64,000 bases of DNA from Monocercomonoides exilis (GCA_001643675.2 LSRY02000039.1:550501-614500); one strand, 5' to 3'; positions 50,576 through 63,100 are shown, counted from the stretch's first letter. Notes: a model not told the origin generated them from the sequence alone. Numbers and translations are program-made.

Positions 50576-51103
50576 ATTATTTATTGTTTTTAAAATGAAA
50601 ATTAATATTTCGCAAAAGTTTTCGTTTATTAATTCGTGAAAGTGTGTTTTTAATCACATTCATATTTCTATTTGCCATTTATCTTTTTGTTTTTGCGATT
50701 TTCAATTTCTCTTTAAAAAAAATGAATACAGTAGTTTTGAATGCATTGGATTAAATAAAATATAGATTGCTTGTTTTCCTTTCGAAAAAGAAATAGAAGA
50801 AATTAAAGACTTCAATTCAATAAACGAATGCACGCTCAATGTTAGAATTAATCGGGAATGACTAAAAATGTTGTGTCAAATGAAATGGAAATAAATACAA
50901 AAGATGAGATGTATTTGATATTCAATATTCCGAAAAATATTTGTTTGTTTGTTTGTTTGTTTTTTCATGACTTTCTTTGCTTCCTCGCTTGGCAAATGGT
51001 ACTTATGAGCAACCTCACAAATCTTCACAAAACAAAGAAATTATCAAAGAGAGCATGTTGTTTTTTTACATTAAAAAAGAATGATATGTGGAAAAATCGG
51101 TAT
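50576..51103. other. Intergenic stretch
   Basis: No supported gene. A TTGT tetranucleotide run occurs near 50940-50960. Confidence 0.5.
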
Positions 51104-52375
51104 TTATTTATCAGCCTCCCATTCAGAAGCATCAGCTCCATCCCCAATCCCATCTGATGATGTATCTGTTTCTAATTCATAATCTGATTCTTAAGATTCT
51201 TCTTCGTGCAGCATTTCTGCACCAGCTTCTTCTTCCTCTTCTTCTGGACCAAAAGCTTCATCCTCAAGAGCTTTGTATTCTTCATCACTGAATTTCATAA
51301 CATTCGACACAAAAATAAAAAAATCAACTTTTCGATTTCTGAAAAACAAAAATGAATAGATATATTCTTGCATTCAATTTTGTCTCACTCCATGTGAAGT
51401 CAGGAACATTCGAAGTGCAGCCCACGACGCTTCAATATGATTTGTGCAAGCTCCTGTGATTGGATCTGAATAAGTGTAAAATAACATCATGAAAAAAGAC
51501 AATTAAAAAAGAAAGAAATACCTGTAAAATGCTCGGAATGATTGACAGTCTTGTGCGTGAATCCATTCTCACTCATAGAAGGATATGCTTTCCATTGATC
51601 AGATGATATTTCTGTTCCGGGACGAATATATTTTTTTATTGACTGAATTAATACTGAAGCAGATCCGTTGGCCACAGGATAAACAAATGCTTATCCTCCA
51701 CGTTCCTGAGCACCGAAAATCCAAATTTGCTTCTTGGCACGTGTTAATAAAAAAAAGTTCAATTGATAATTAAGTTTCAATAGATAAAAATTCAAAACAT
51801 CTCTTGAATTTCCACCTTCTCCAAACAGCTTCGTCAATTTCTGCAAAGCAGCCAGGTCATCTGATGGGAGTTTGAATTCCACCAATCATCTAAGTGCTTG
51901 TTCTCCTGCAAATGCAATGATAATTAGAAACACTATGTCTTTCGAATAAAGTTAGAGATAATGTTTGTTTAATATTGAGATGATAGTCAAAGAAGAAAAG
52001 GATCAGAATAAGATTTGCAATTGAAAGCCTTGATTTTGAAAACGGAGTTCCTGTTTTATTAGAGACTTCTTTACGGTATTTGCTGCATCTGAAGAACCAT
52101 TTTCCTTCGCTTCCTCTAATCAAAATCATTAATGAACAACATGTTGCTATTGGGTATCTTCTGACAGTGTTAATCACATTGTCGTTAGGCCGTTGCATGT
52201 TTTCTCCATTATCGCAAATAATCTTCAATAAATTATGATTTTTCTCCATCAAATGATTAAATATTTGACATTCGTTAATGTTTTTGGTATTATATATATA
52301 CTCATCAATAAAAATCCGATAATTATGTGCATAAATATTTTGATTGTTTGAAGGGTTGATCAATAATTTTTTCAA
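51104..52375 (-). pseudogene. Merlin / IS1595 (ISXO2-like) transposase, decayed
   Basis: On the minus strand the order is: an N-terminal zinc-binding-type part (ATCCSLMILIRGSEGKWFFRC, quoted in part) with TGTPFSKSRLSI; then AEIDE (first Asp of the DDE core); LFGEGG in a shifted frame; KQIWIFGAQERGG; then AFVYPV and the diagnostic RPGTEISSDQWKAYPSM (second Asp) with TVNHSEHF; and an acidic C-terminal tail. Damage: one extra base between AEIDE and LFGE; a TAA after QERGG (51690 region); a further TAA in the acidic tail after LHEEES, beyond which the acidic frame continues to a final TAA at 51104-51106. Short introns may lie at about 51770-51830 and after HSEHFT. Family features are established for the Merlin group; the exact exon limits are inference. 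Confidence 0.75.
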
Positions 52376-54781
52376 TAAAATCAGATTTTTCCACTAATTA
52401 ACGATTGAATAATCTTTTCAAATGTGCTTTGAACATATGATCTAAAGTTGATCTTTAATTTGGCAAGGTGGCGTATAAGTGCCATATGCCCGCCTTTATG
52501 CTTCATCAGCATAATTATTGTTCTTGTCATTTTTTTTCTTTTTCTTTTTTTTTCTTTTTTTTTCTTTTTTTTTTTCTTTTTTTTCTTTTTCTTTTTCTTT
52601 TTCTTTTTCTTTTTTTTTTTTATGGAATAGCTATTTCACTTGCCTTATTCTGAAACCTCGTATTCTTTACTTCTTCCTTTCCATCACCCTTTCAATCTTT
52701 TGATGTTCCACTTCCCGAATGAAAACATACAGACTTATAGCAGATCTCAATCCGTTCTGTGCAGGATGTACTAACATGAACAATCAAAACAAATTTTAGA
52801 GATTCAACAATTGAACAATCCAGTGCAAATATGAACAATCACTTTCCTTTCTTAAAGTGTCATCAACTGGAAATTCTGCTCTCTCTCTCTCCCTCTCTTT
52901 CTCTTTCTCTTTCTCTTTCTCTTTCTCTTTCTCTTTCTCCTGCTCAGACAACATCAAAACAACCGATGGAGATGGATAACTTCAAAACCATCTTCGACGC
53001 ATAAACTGATTCCTTCTCGCATTCGTGCAACGCATATTCACAATTTTCTCCTTTTTTTTCGTTTTTCTATGTAACTTATTTGAATAATCATCTTTCTTCA
53101 GTTCTTTATGCAAGATCAATCTCTTGCTCTTCTTGTGCCACCTTTGCTGATTCCCGCAAATGTACAACTGAAACTCCAAATGACGCTTCATATCATCATC
53201 AATAGAAATTATTAATCAATTTTCAATCGTGTTGTCTTTTCACGAAACATATTGAATCAAAACTTTGTTTCATTGAATGAAAAACATAAAAATAATTGTA
53301 TTTGCTTTTCCATTTTATTGTTTCTGTGTTTTTTGGATTTTACTCTTCAAATAACATGCTGAAAATCGTTCATGTTGAAGGAGAAGGAGAAGGTGGATCA
53401 ATTTTCTGTTAATTCATTTTATTAATAGTTAGTCTGATTTGCACTTGAGGAAGAAGATTGACCGATCGAGATAAATGTTGTGGAGATGCTGAGGAAAGTG
53501 GGAATGTTCATATAAATGCATTTGGAGGAAATGATATTCAGACATGCGTGATAGGAATGCATTTAAAGTTTATAAAGCAAGTTGAACGTGAAGAATAGTG
53601 ATGGTGAGCATGAATAAAGAAATCCAGGAATAGCCTGGCACCAAGGAAGAGTAATAAATGAAGGGGAAACAACAATTAAATGAAAATGACATGGAAGACA
53701 ATAAAGGGAAGTGAATCAGTGACTTTGGTGAAAGATTAGGACGAAAAAGGTATTAATATTCTATTCATCTGATCCCTTGAATTTATTTAATCAGACAAAC
53801 TTCGAACAACTCTTGCCTTGTCCGTTCAAATGGATAAAGTCCAAGACAGGATCCAGTGAAGACTGATCTTTATTCTGTTTCATTGCAACAAATATCTGAA
53901 AATAAAATATCGATACAGAACGCAAACTCACCATTGAAATTGCAAATTCCGCATCGGTATCGATAGAAAACGCTAATCTCCTGCTTCATTACTTTGTGTT
54001 GTTTCCTTTCCTCTTCTCAATTGTGATCAAAATCTTGCCTTTGAGATTGCCAGTCACGTTTATCTCCCAAAAACACTCTGATCAGTATCGCTTTGTTATT
54101 TTTTCAAAAAGCAGTACAATTTTGAGTTATCTTTTTTTTTTTTCACAGCTTTTCATCTTTGGATTTCATACAAATGATTCTCCAATTGAGTTGATCAAAT
54201 TGCTTCATCTTAATGGAGTCGAAAAGAATCCAAATCTTTTGAAAAATATTCCCTTTTTTAATTCTAATTTCGACTTTCTTCCTTGTAATTCACCTCAACA
54301 ATCTGTAATTTGAAGTTATATTTTTGTTTGTTTGCTTGTTGGTTGGTTGGTTGGTTGGTTTGTTTAATTCTATTGTTTTTTAAAATGAAAGAAAAATGCA
54401 AAAACCTTTAAATAAACAAAAACAATTTGAAACATTTTCAAAAAAAGATTCAATTTATTCAAAAATTATACGATATGATCATAAAAAGATTATCTTCAAA
54501 AACATTAATATATGCATTCTTTTTTTATTGTAACTTATCGAAAATGAGCATTTCAAAAAGGATGGTTAGAGTTCTGAAATTTTCATGACTGTGTCATACT
54601 TCAATAATTCGTCAATTTTTGCTTTATTGCTTTGGGTTGTTTTCTTTATAAATGGTGAATTGCAAAATTTACTGAATGTCACAAATTTTCAAAGTTGCAA
54701 GAGATGACTACCACTGAAAAATTCATTTGCATGTAATTTCTGTTGAATTTGGATTCGCGTTGATTGTTTTTTCTTTTTCAG
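52376..54781. other. Gene-poor stretch with low-complexity runs
   Basis: Holds a T/C run at about 52530-52620, a (CTCTTT)n run at about 52883-52938, and a (GGTT)n run at about 54341-54360. Two open frames (minus 52982-53191, basic; plus 53996-54313, hydrophobic start) have no recognisable content and no supported start or exon partners. Probably eroded sequence. Confidence 0.4.
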
Positions 54782-56100
54782 ATTTGTTTTCTGAGCTGGA
54801 GAGTTGTAACGAAGATGAACGGAATCAGAAAGTCTTTGAAATGAATTAACTGATAGAGGAGATGGATAACGAAGAATTCGGTTCTATTTTCACCGTGGAG
54901 CTGATCGACAGAATGGACAATTTAATTGAAGATAGGAAACTGTTTTTGGAAAATGCAATTTTGTTGTTGGCATGGGACATCGCAAAATGTTGATGAGCCC
55001 ACTAGTGAATGGCTTTGAATAATCCACATTGGAAAAAAGATTCAAAAAGATGATAACTGATGAAAAGACGAAAAATGAAGGAAAAAATGAAAATTTTCTT
55101 GCTGATCTCAGTGAATGTCATCTTTTGCTAAGCGGCTGGTTTTCTTCAAAATTATTATCAATTTGTGTGCCTTGCCTTCTGAAAGTGACGTTGAAGAGGG
55201 AGAAAAACGATGAAGTTCAAAAAGAAGTGGAAATGTCTTTGCTTGCATTGAGCAATGTTGAACATTATGTGTGAATATTTCTATTTTATTTTTGAAATTC
55301 TTGATATTTTTCTTGTTTTCGATAAGGAATTGGGAAAAAAACTGTATATGAACGAGATCAAAGAAATCATCAAGTATCATCTGTAACAACAGAACCTGAC
55401 ACGACTGGCTTATCAATCTGCTTGGAAGTTTTTGATTTACAGATTATTCACAGACAAAAGCTTGGAAGAACTAATCGTGAATGAGCTGCACTTTCTGAGA
55501 GAAGCAAGAAGAGAATTGGAAGAGCTATCAAAATGTGTTGATTGGAAGAGAGAAAAAGAAAAGGAGGAGAAGGAGAAGAAAAGAAGGGAAACGAAAGAAG
55601 TGATTGTTTCAAAGAAATGGATTATTGTACTAAATTCATATTTATTCATATGCAAATTGATGGACAATAATTTTGAAAAGATGATAGCCATTATTGTGGG
55701 AATACATCGAATAGCAAAGAATAATTATAGACAAGTTTGTGATCAGTGCCTGAAGTTATTGAGAACTGCAGTCGGAAACAGGTCTGTGGAAATTGATTGT
55801 TTGTTGAAAAGTGGAGCTTTTGGTATTGCTTTGGAGGAGATCTCTCAATCAAATGTATGTTTGCAACGACTTATTTATTGCTTGTCATTTTTCAGGGAAC
55901 TTTGTGAAAGACTGAATAAAAAGACGGAGATAGAAAGCAATAAAGCGAAACGAAAAGATATGAAAAGAATTGTATTCGAAGAGATGGAAAAAGAAGGATA
56001 TGAAAATTGTATCCTCAATTTACGTCATTGCTTTGAAACAAAAACAAGAAAAAATTTTATCTTTGTTGGAAGTATTTCTATTTATTTTATTATTTATTGA
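54782..56100 (+). pseudogene. ARM-like family, copy 3, multiply broken
   Basis: Begins at a TTTTTCAG acceptor in phase 1, as in copies 1 and 2, reading LFSELESCNEDERNQKV. Damage seen: TAA after FEMN (about 54847); frame loss with several stops near 54990-55025; the donor of the conserved intron, normally GTATGT, reads GTGTGA near 55269; the acceptor is CGATAAG; TAA in the HQEH motif (reads HL-stop-QQN near 55383). The second half (55432-56100) is still open: LIYRLFTDKSLEELIVNE, ELEELSKCVDWKREK, DCLLKSGAFGIALEEI, MEKEGYENCI, ending FIIY. The order of blocks equals copies 1 and 2, so the assignment is firm although nothing translatable remains. Confidence 0.8.
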
Positions 56101-57429
56101 TCCAAATATATTTTGATTTGCTCCATTTTTGTGTTTTCACAACTTCCTGCTTCGGAAGAAATATTTGACCGTAAAAAGAAAAAAACTTTTGTTGATTTGA
56201 AAAATCGCATAAACGTTTTCTTAAATTGCAGCTTATCATTGCAATATTTTAGCAAAGTGAAGGATGAAATATTCATTGGGTTGTTTCAAATTTTTCTTAT
56301 GAAATCATTTGAAATTAAAAATTGCATATGTTTTTAACAGTTGTATAAATAAATCTGATGTATAATTTATTTTTTTTTCTATTTTTAATTTTTTCCAAAA
56401 AGACAAAGTTTCCAAAAATAACAAAAAATATTTTTCACTTGTTATTTGTGTCATAATTTTTTAAAGCATATTTTCGTTGAAAAAAATTTCTGGTTTGAAT
56501 ATCACTCTTCAATATACAAAAATTAACATAAAGGGGTGATTGATCTATTTAATGAAACTTCTGCTTTTTTTTCGATCTAACTTTGGCTTTTGGAATAATT
56601 GACATGCATTCGATATTCGGATGAAAATAATTTGGCTAAAAAAAAAACAACTTCAGAAAAAGCAGCACCCAGAAATAAGTTTTGATTACACATATCATCA
56701 CCCATCTTTTTAATGACGCCAATGCTATTTTTTCCTATTCTAACAAAGGATTTTGAAACGATCGATAAACATATAATATTTGAATGAAAAATATTTACCA
56801 AAAGACAATGTATTTTCATAATTGCAAAAATGCTTTTAATAGTCATTATTACAAAAACAATCACCAATTCGTTTGGAACATCTCGGACCAAAACTCTTTT
56901 TCTGTTATATTAAACTTTAATGGAAATTTAGAAAAATGAAAGATTTTCAGTTTTTCTAATATTTTCCACTTCTGATAACATGGATGATTATTTTTGAAAT
57001 CATATTTTCTCATAACAAAGTTTCGGTTCGAAATATTTTCTTGAATATAAACAAAAGAACACTAAAAAGTGAAAATACTAACAAAAGATATCTTCTTCTT
57101 AATTATAACTTAAAAACTGTGTTTTTTATGCAGTTATGATAGTTTTTTAATCTGAATTCAAAATCTCTTCCCAATGAAAGACTATCTTTGAAAAAACAAC
57201 ACACCGAAAAAAGTTATGATTTCAAAAATAATCCCACACATGTTAAATATTCTTTTGTTTCGTAATTATGTAAAGTTTGTTTTTTTAGTGAGTATTATTT
57301 GTTTTCGATGATTTTTTTATTGTCGAAATTCTATTACAATTTTCTCTGAGGCACTTTGCTTTATGTTTGAAAATAATTGGAAAGTGTTTAAAATTTATTA
57401 ACAAAGTTTTGATGGTGTTCAAAATATAT
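56101..57429. other. Intergenic AT-rich stretch
   Basis: No supported gene. Loosely repeated A/T-rich segments occur, but no clean terminal repeats. Leads into a cluster of palindromic elements. Confidence 0.45.
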
Positions 57430-57748
57430 GACAAGATCGTTTTCTCAATAACTGCATGAGAAGAAATTCTGATAACTTTCAACAAAACATTTCTCATCAA
57501 TACAAACTCATTTGATATACGAGACTTTCATTTTTTTGTTGATTGAATATTGAAAAAAACAATTATCGAAGTCTTGGAGAAATAGGATTTTTAGTTTCTC
57601 AGAGATTTCAAAAATTATTTTTCAAACTCAATCAACAAGAAAATGAAAGTCTCGTATATCAAATGAGTTTGTATTGATGAGAAATGTTTTGTTGAAAGTT
57701 ATCAGAATTTCTTCTCATGCAGTTATTGAGTAAAACGTTTTTGTCAAG
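57430..57748. mobile_element. Palindromic element (about 320 bp)
   Basis: Arms of about 115 bp (about 57430-57545 and 57632-57748) are near-perfect reverse complements, for example ATATACGAGACTTTCATTTT against its complement, around a roughly 85-bp spacer. No coding capacity. It could fold into a long hairpin in RNA. Confidence 0.75.
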
Positions 57749-57859
57749 AATTCATTGAAATAACTATCCTTGAAAAACAATTTGATCTTTATTATTCCCG
57801 TTCTCAATTTCGTCAAAAATTCATTTTATCTAATTTTTTTAAAATTAAAAAAAAAAGAC

Positions 57860-58106
57860 AGTTGTCTTAAATTTTTGAAAAGTTGCTTTTTGTTTTATTC
57901 TCAAAGAAAATAAAAATTTCTTATTTTGATCAAATTTCTGTTTTCACTCACCAAATATTGCTGTTATGTGAATAATATCTTGACAATGTTTTTATTTCAG
58001 TTTTTGTGAAGTTTCGTGAGTGAGAACCGAAATTTGATCGAAATATGAAATTTCTATTTTATTTGAAAATTGAACAAAAGGAACTTTTCAAAAAAATTTC
58101 AGACAG
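57860..58106. mobile_element. Inverted-repeat unit, copy 2 of 3
   Basis: Closely resembles 24341-24590: the same TTTTGAAAAGTTGC / GGAACTTTTCAAAA stems and the same core (CTCACCAAATATTGCTGTTA). Confidence 0.65.
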
Positions 58107-58129
58107 TTTGAAAGTTTTTTTTCAGTATA

Positions 58130-58331
58130 AATCCCATCATAATTGATAATTTGAGATTTAAAGAAATGTGAAGAAATTTTTTTCTTCATGAATTTTGTAC
58201 AAAACAATCCAAACAAAGATTTTTCTCAACTTATAAGTATTTCACTGTATTTTTGCAAGAGAATGTCAGGATAACAATTTCACGAACACAGAAAAAGCTT
58301 GGTACAACTCATTTGTTTTTTCATAAATGTG
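58130..58331. mobile_element. Partial MITE-like element of the ATATGGGAC family
   Basis: Shares subterminal blocks with 50391-50575 (TTCATGAATTTTGTAC, TTTTTTCATAAATG). Its expected right terminus is absent exactly where the large palindrome begins, suggesting interruption or truncation by that element. Confidence 0.45.
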
Positions 58332-59031
58332 TAGTTAGTGTTTATAATGGCGGACACTTTCAATAACTGTGGATAGTCGCATTATCTCGACAACCGTTGA
58401 TGGTTGCATTTTGATAATAAACACAATTATTCCCTCAATGAATATGAACTTATAAGACATACAAAAATGAAACAACTCACTTCTTCGAATAAAGAAAAGA
58501 ACATTTTTATTTTTCGTAGAAACTATAGAATCTTCTTTCTTAGTGTTTCTCCGAAAAATATGTCTATATTTTTTAGAAAAGTTCCATTTGTTTTGTTTTC
58601 AAATAAAGAAAAATTTTTATATTATTATCAATTATCTGTTCCAACTCACCAAATTTCTCTGTCATGAAAGTCAAATCTTGACAATATTCACATATTGATT
58701 TGTTTGTGGTTTTGTGAGTGACAACAGAAATTAGATAGAAATATATAATTATTTCTTTATTTGATTATTAAACAAAAGGAACTTTTCTAAAAAATATAGA
58801 CATATTTTTCGGAGAAACACTAAGAAAGAAGATTCTATAGTTTCTACGAAAAATAAAAATGTTCTTTTCTTTATTCGAAGAAGTGAGTTGTTTCATTTTT
58901 GTATGTCTTATAAGTTCATATTCATTGAGGGAATAATTGTGTTTATTATCAAAATGCAACCATCAACGGTTGTCGAGATAATGCGACTATCCACAGTTAT
59001 TGAAAGTGTCCGCCATTATAAACACTAACTA
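58332..59031. mobile_element. 700-bp palindromic transposon-like element with TA borders
   Basis: Two 254-bp arms (58332-58585 and 58778-59031) pair as inverted repeats with no mismatch seen (x pairs with 117363-x). The outer ends read TA-GTTAGTGTTTATAATGGCG and the complement followed by TA, compatible with a TA target duplication as in Tc1/mariner-type MITEs. The middle 192 bp is the third copy of the inverted-repeat unit found at 24.3 and 57.9 kb. Identical 63-residue frames in both arms are a consequence of the symmetry and not genes. Confidence 0.85.
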
Positions 59032-59569
59032 TATGAATTTGACCACAGATTTGTGTCATAAACCTTGCAATTGGAAAAAATTCAATAATATGTACCACAC
59101 TATCTCTGCTTCGAATTATTGCAACTCAAACATTATCGTGAATAACAACATATTTGAATATAAAAAAGTTGAGGAAAATCTTTGAAAGCATTGCGTGGAA
59201 CAAAATTCATAAATCATAAAAATTTCGTCCAATTTTTGCACAATTATATACAATGAAAATTCACAAGAAAATGTACCGAACACCTTAATGCACGAAAAAA
59301 TGTGATTATTCAAAACTTAATAAAAATCGAGGTGACTACTACGGAGTTTTACTGTGACAAGCATTTTCAAAAGAAACGCACAACAAAAAACAAAAATCAC
59401 TTTATATATTTAAGAAAAAATAATAATTCTTTTCATATAATAATTTTGTCTATTTTTGGAATAAAATTGGAAAATGTTAAGATAAATTTTAAATAACCAT
59501 GATTCTTTGAGAAATATTTATCGTATGTTGATAAAAGTCTATTAATTTAGAGAAATCACTCCATATCAC
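59032..59569. other. Intergenic stretch
   Basis: 3' flank of the MIF-like gene (minus). No supported feature. Confidence 0.5.
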
Positions 59570-60072
59570 TTAAAATGTGTAATCACCATGTCCCCAGAAC
59601 CCCGAAGCATATGATCCAAATGTTGCATAAACTCTTTCTTTTGGTACACTCAAGGTTTCTCCAAGCAATGCAGAAAAAGCCTAAAGAAAAAATTGAAACC
59701 AAAGAAACATTTTTCAAAATAAAGCAAACAGTCACGATTGCAGTATTTTTCGTTGCATTTGTTGGTCCAAGGACACGAACATCAATGAAGGCACAGTCGC
59801 CTTCTCTTCCACCAAAAGCCATATCCATGGATGAAAGAGATGCCATACAATATCCAACCTTTTAAATTTGCAATGAATCAGAATTTTCCAATAAAAGTTA
59901 TACAAACTGGTTTGCCAAATTGTTCAGAAAGAATCTTTTGTGCTCCGGCAAGAATTTTTGCTTTTGCTTCTGCGCTATATGCTTTGGAAACTTGAATCCT
60001 GTTATTCAGTCAAATGTTTTAACAAAATAATCTTACAAAAAAACTTAAAATGAAAAACCCTGCAAATGGCAT
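59570..60072 (-). CDS. MIF-like tautomerase, 112 aa, 4 exons
   Basis: Minus-strand exons 60072-60059, 59998-59908, 59858-59736, 59680-59570 (339 nt, 113 codons with TAA; phases 2, 0, 0 close exactly). It belongs to the macrophage migration inhibitory factor/D-dopachrome tautomerase family: length 112 against the usual 114-118; ILAGAQKILSEQFGKP in helix 1; ASLSSMDMAFGGREGDCAFI (the family's MxFGG motif, with the preceding strand); ALLGETLSVPKERVYATF (helix 2 and the PxxRVY motif); C-terminal GFWGHGDYTF. The catalytic N-terminal Pro is present as codon 2, directly after Met, and is encoded by the 14-nt first exon. Cytosolic, homotrimeric in relatives. In protists the physiological substrate is unknown. 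Divergent from the CH-domain gene. Confidence 0.88.
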
Positions 60073-60131
60073 TAGTTTTTTCAAACAGGTTTTGAAACAA
60101 AGGGAATGAGATCATTTCAAATTGTTATTTT
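60073..60131. promoter_or_regulatory. 59-bp divergent promoter/5'-UTR region
   Basis: Only 59 bp separate the start codons of the MIF-like gene (minus) and the CH-domain gene (plus). Both 5' UTRs and both promoters must fit here or overlap the neighbouring genes. No TATA-like or initiator element can be identified with confidence. Confidence 0.6.
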
Positions 60132-63100
60132 ATGGAAGGTATACACATTTTTTGATTTTGTCCTCATGTTTTTTTTTTCAATCACAATTTTAAGGAAAAT
60201 TTACGTTATCTAGAAAACAACTTCATGCAGTAGAATTTCTTGTTCGCGAAAAAGCTGCAAGAAACTTCATTGAACAAATGCTAGGAATTAAAACTGAAAA
60301 TGCTCCGCTTTCTGTATGAAGATTTCTTTTTTTATGGAATGTACACTTATTTTCTTTTAAAGAAAGTTTTAAGTGATGGAGTTATTTTATGTCAAATTGT
60401 TAGAAAAGTTAACCCTGGGATGCTTAAAAAGTTTGAAAGTTAATGTTATATCAAAACTTAATGGCAATAAAAATTTAAGGTATCACGAAGTTCCAAAGCA
60501 TAATTTCCACAAAATGGTATTTTCACTTTTTTCACATTTTCTTTAATTTTTTAGTTTTTTGTTCCTTTATGAAATTGTTATTAAAAGGAAAATGTTTTAC
60601 ACTTTAATACAGCAGTAGTTGCTGCATTTCAGATGGAACCATTTGTTGTGCTCCCAAGCGATGTTGTTAAAGAAGAGTTTCCTGCAAGACTCGTTGATTG
60701 CGTTTTAGTTTTTGCAAAGAGAGTTGAACAAATTTCAGGGGGCACAATGGGAGTGCACATTGACTTGGATAAAATTAGAAAGGAAATCACATTTACAGAC
60801 GAAGAACTTGCTCATGCTGGAGATGTCATGAAAAAGGAAAAATTGATACCCGTTTCAAAAATGGAAATGGATGAAGAATCAGTAATGGGAACAATCAAAC
60901 GGTCAAAAGCAGGCAAACTTGGAGAGAGGCCGCACTTTGACGAAGATCATTCGTGCAATGCTACATGCGCAGACTCGTTTATTGATAGTGAAAATGCGAT
61001 TGATACAAAATACACAGCAAAAGAAAATGGAGATGAAATTGATACGAACGACGAAGTATCAGAGAAAAGTGAAGTTAATCAAAACGAAAAACGAGATGAC
61101 GAAAAAGATAAAGAAACAAAAAGTGCGATTGAAACATCACAACCACTTCAGGATTCAGAAGCTGTCAAGTCCGAGGGAGCTGAAGAAAACCAGCCAAAAG
61201 GAGATGCAGCTATTTCTTCTTCAAGTGCAGAGAATGCAACAAGAAGTGTGCTTCATTGCTTAATATTTCTGTTCTTTTGACAATTGCGGATGATGCTGAA
61301 TGGCTTTTATTACAAAAAATAATTTCTTTATTATTTCTGAATATTCATCATTTATTTTGACTCAATGTATTTTTATCCGTCAATTGAACCAGTTTTGAGT
61401 AAGATGACTGCAAACTATGCAATGAATGTCCTGCTGAAAGGAGAAACTATCGAATGTGATGAATGGGATGGTATGTTGAGAAGTGCAGTTCTTTTTTTAA
61501 AATTTTTATTTGGATATTTTACGAGCCTTTTTGAATCTATTGAAAAAACGAATTCAAAAATAAAACCATTTTTTGAAGATGCTTTGCTACACATTTTTTA
61601 AAAAAATCATCATTATTTTTCTTTTATTTTCTTTTTTTTATTAATTCTTTTCATACAAATGTTTTCATCCTTATTCGCTAATTGTTTTGTTGTCATGATT
61701 ATTTGAAGAGATGAGCCGAACACAATTCATTCGAGAATTGTACACACTTTATTGCATTTCTCAAACAAAAGCACATTCTTCTGCGTCATCTTCCTCCTCC
61801 TCTTCGTCTTCTCATTCTCCTCTGATCACCCGTGCCTTCTTCAACAGCATAACTCCTGTTCTTGTGTCACTTGCTTCATCTGCAGCAGCAGCAAATGACT
61901 CAACGGCAGTTGTTGCTGTCTGTCTTCTCTCATCTCTTCTGCGCCTGGATGAAGCAGAGAGACTGGCTGAGCTGAATCCCCTCAGAGAGAAAGCAGGGCT
62001 GGACAAGTTGGATCACAGTATGATATGATGCTGTTGCAATTGATGCTGATTTTGAGAATTTTTCTTTTTCTTTTCTTTTCTTTTGGTGTCATTGTAAATG
62101 AACTTAAAATGAATATTTTTATGTTTTTCCTTCTTCTTTTCAATATTGAATTCTAATTTCATCTTCAAACATAATTTTTGTTCTTTTTTTTCTTTGTTTT
62201 TCTCCGTTCAGTTACTGCTTCAATAGTGCCATCTCAAACACTTCAGCCAGCAACCACAGATCCGCTCACTGCTTCTGATTCAGATGCTGGTTGGATCAGG
62301 ATAAGGAGCAGCGATGAGAAAGAAGCAAAACCAGAGGAGCTGAAAGAAATTGTGTCAGACGATGAAATTGACTTTGATGGAGTGTTGTTGTCGCAATTAC
62401 TTGGCAAACTTCCAATAAAAGAGGAGATTCTTTATGGTTTGGATATAATCTTTTCTTGTTATTGTCAAATTTATTGGATATGTTTTGGGAAATATTACAA
62501 ATTTATTTATTTATTTACTCATTAACTCATTAACTTATTCATTCAAAAAAAAAAAATAATATAAAAAAACTTTAATTCCATTCAATTCAGAGCTCTTTTT
62601 CGATTCGCTGACAAAAGCGTTGGATGAGCGTGTGGCAGGAGGATGGCGCAATTTCTTGATTACAAACCCAAAAAACACCATCGGACGCAAAACAGCCAAC
62701 TCCATCCACAACAACGTTTCTGTTGATGTGCTTCATTCAAGTTTGTTGATGGGCAAAGAGAAATGGATGGATTTGTGGTTTATTTGAATGACAATGCTAT
62801 AAATTTATTAATTTATTAAATTTTTTTCTTTTTTTCTTTTTTTCTTTTTTTCTTTTTTTCTTTTTTTCTTTTTTTCTTTTTTTCTTTTTTTCTTCTTCAC
62901 TTTTTTTTCTTTCACATTTTCTGATTCATTGTTATGCAATTATTTTCAAAAAAAATTCCACATTATTATACAATATTCAAATTTCATTCCCTTTTATAAC
63001 TCTTCTTTTAATAATTTGATTATCTTTTATCAGTCATCGTGTTGTGTGAAGGAGCAGGCTGTGATTCTTCTCTGATAGAGCATGTTGTGGAGCATCTGAC

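Noticed and set aside
58404-58959. Two identical ORFs in opposite orientation
   Set aside because: They are the two arms of the perfect palindrome; no domain and no independent support for coding.
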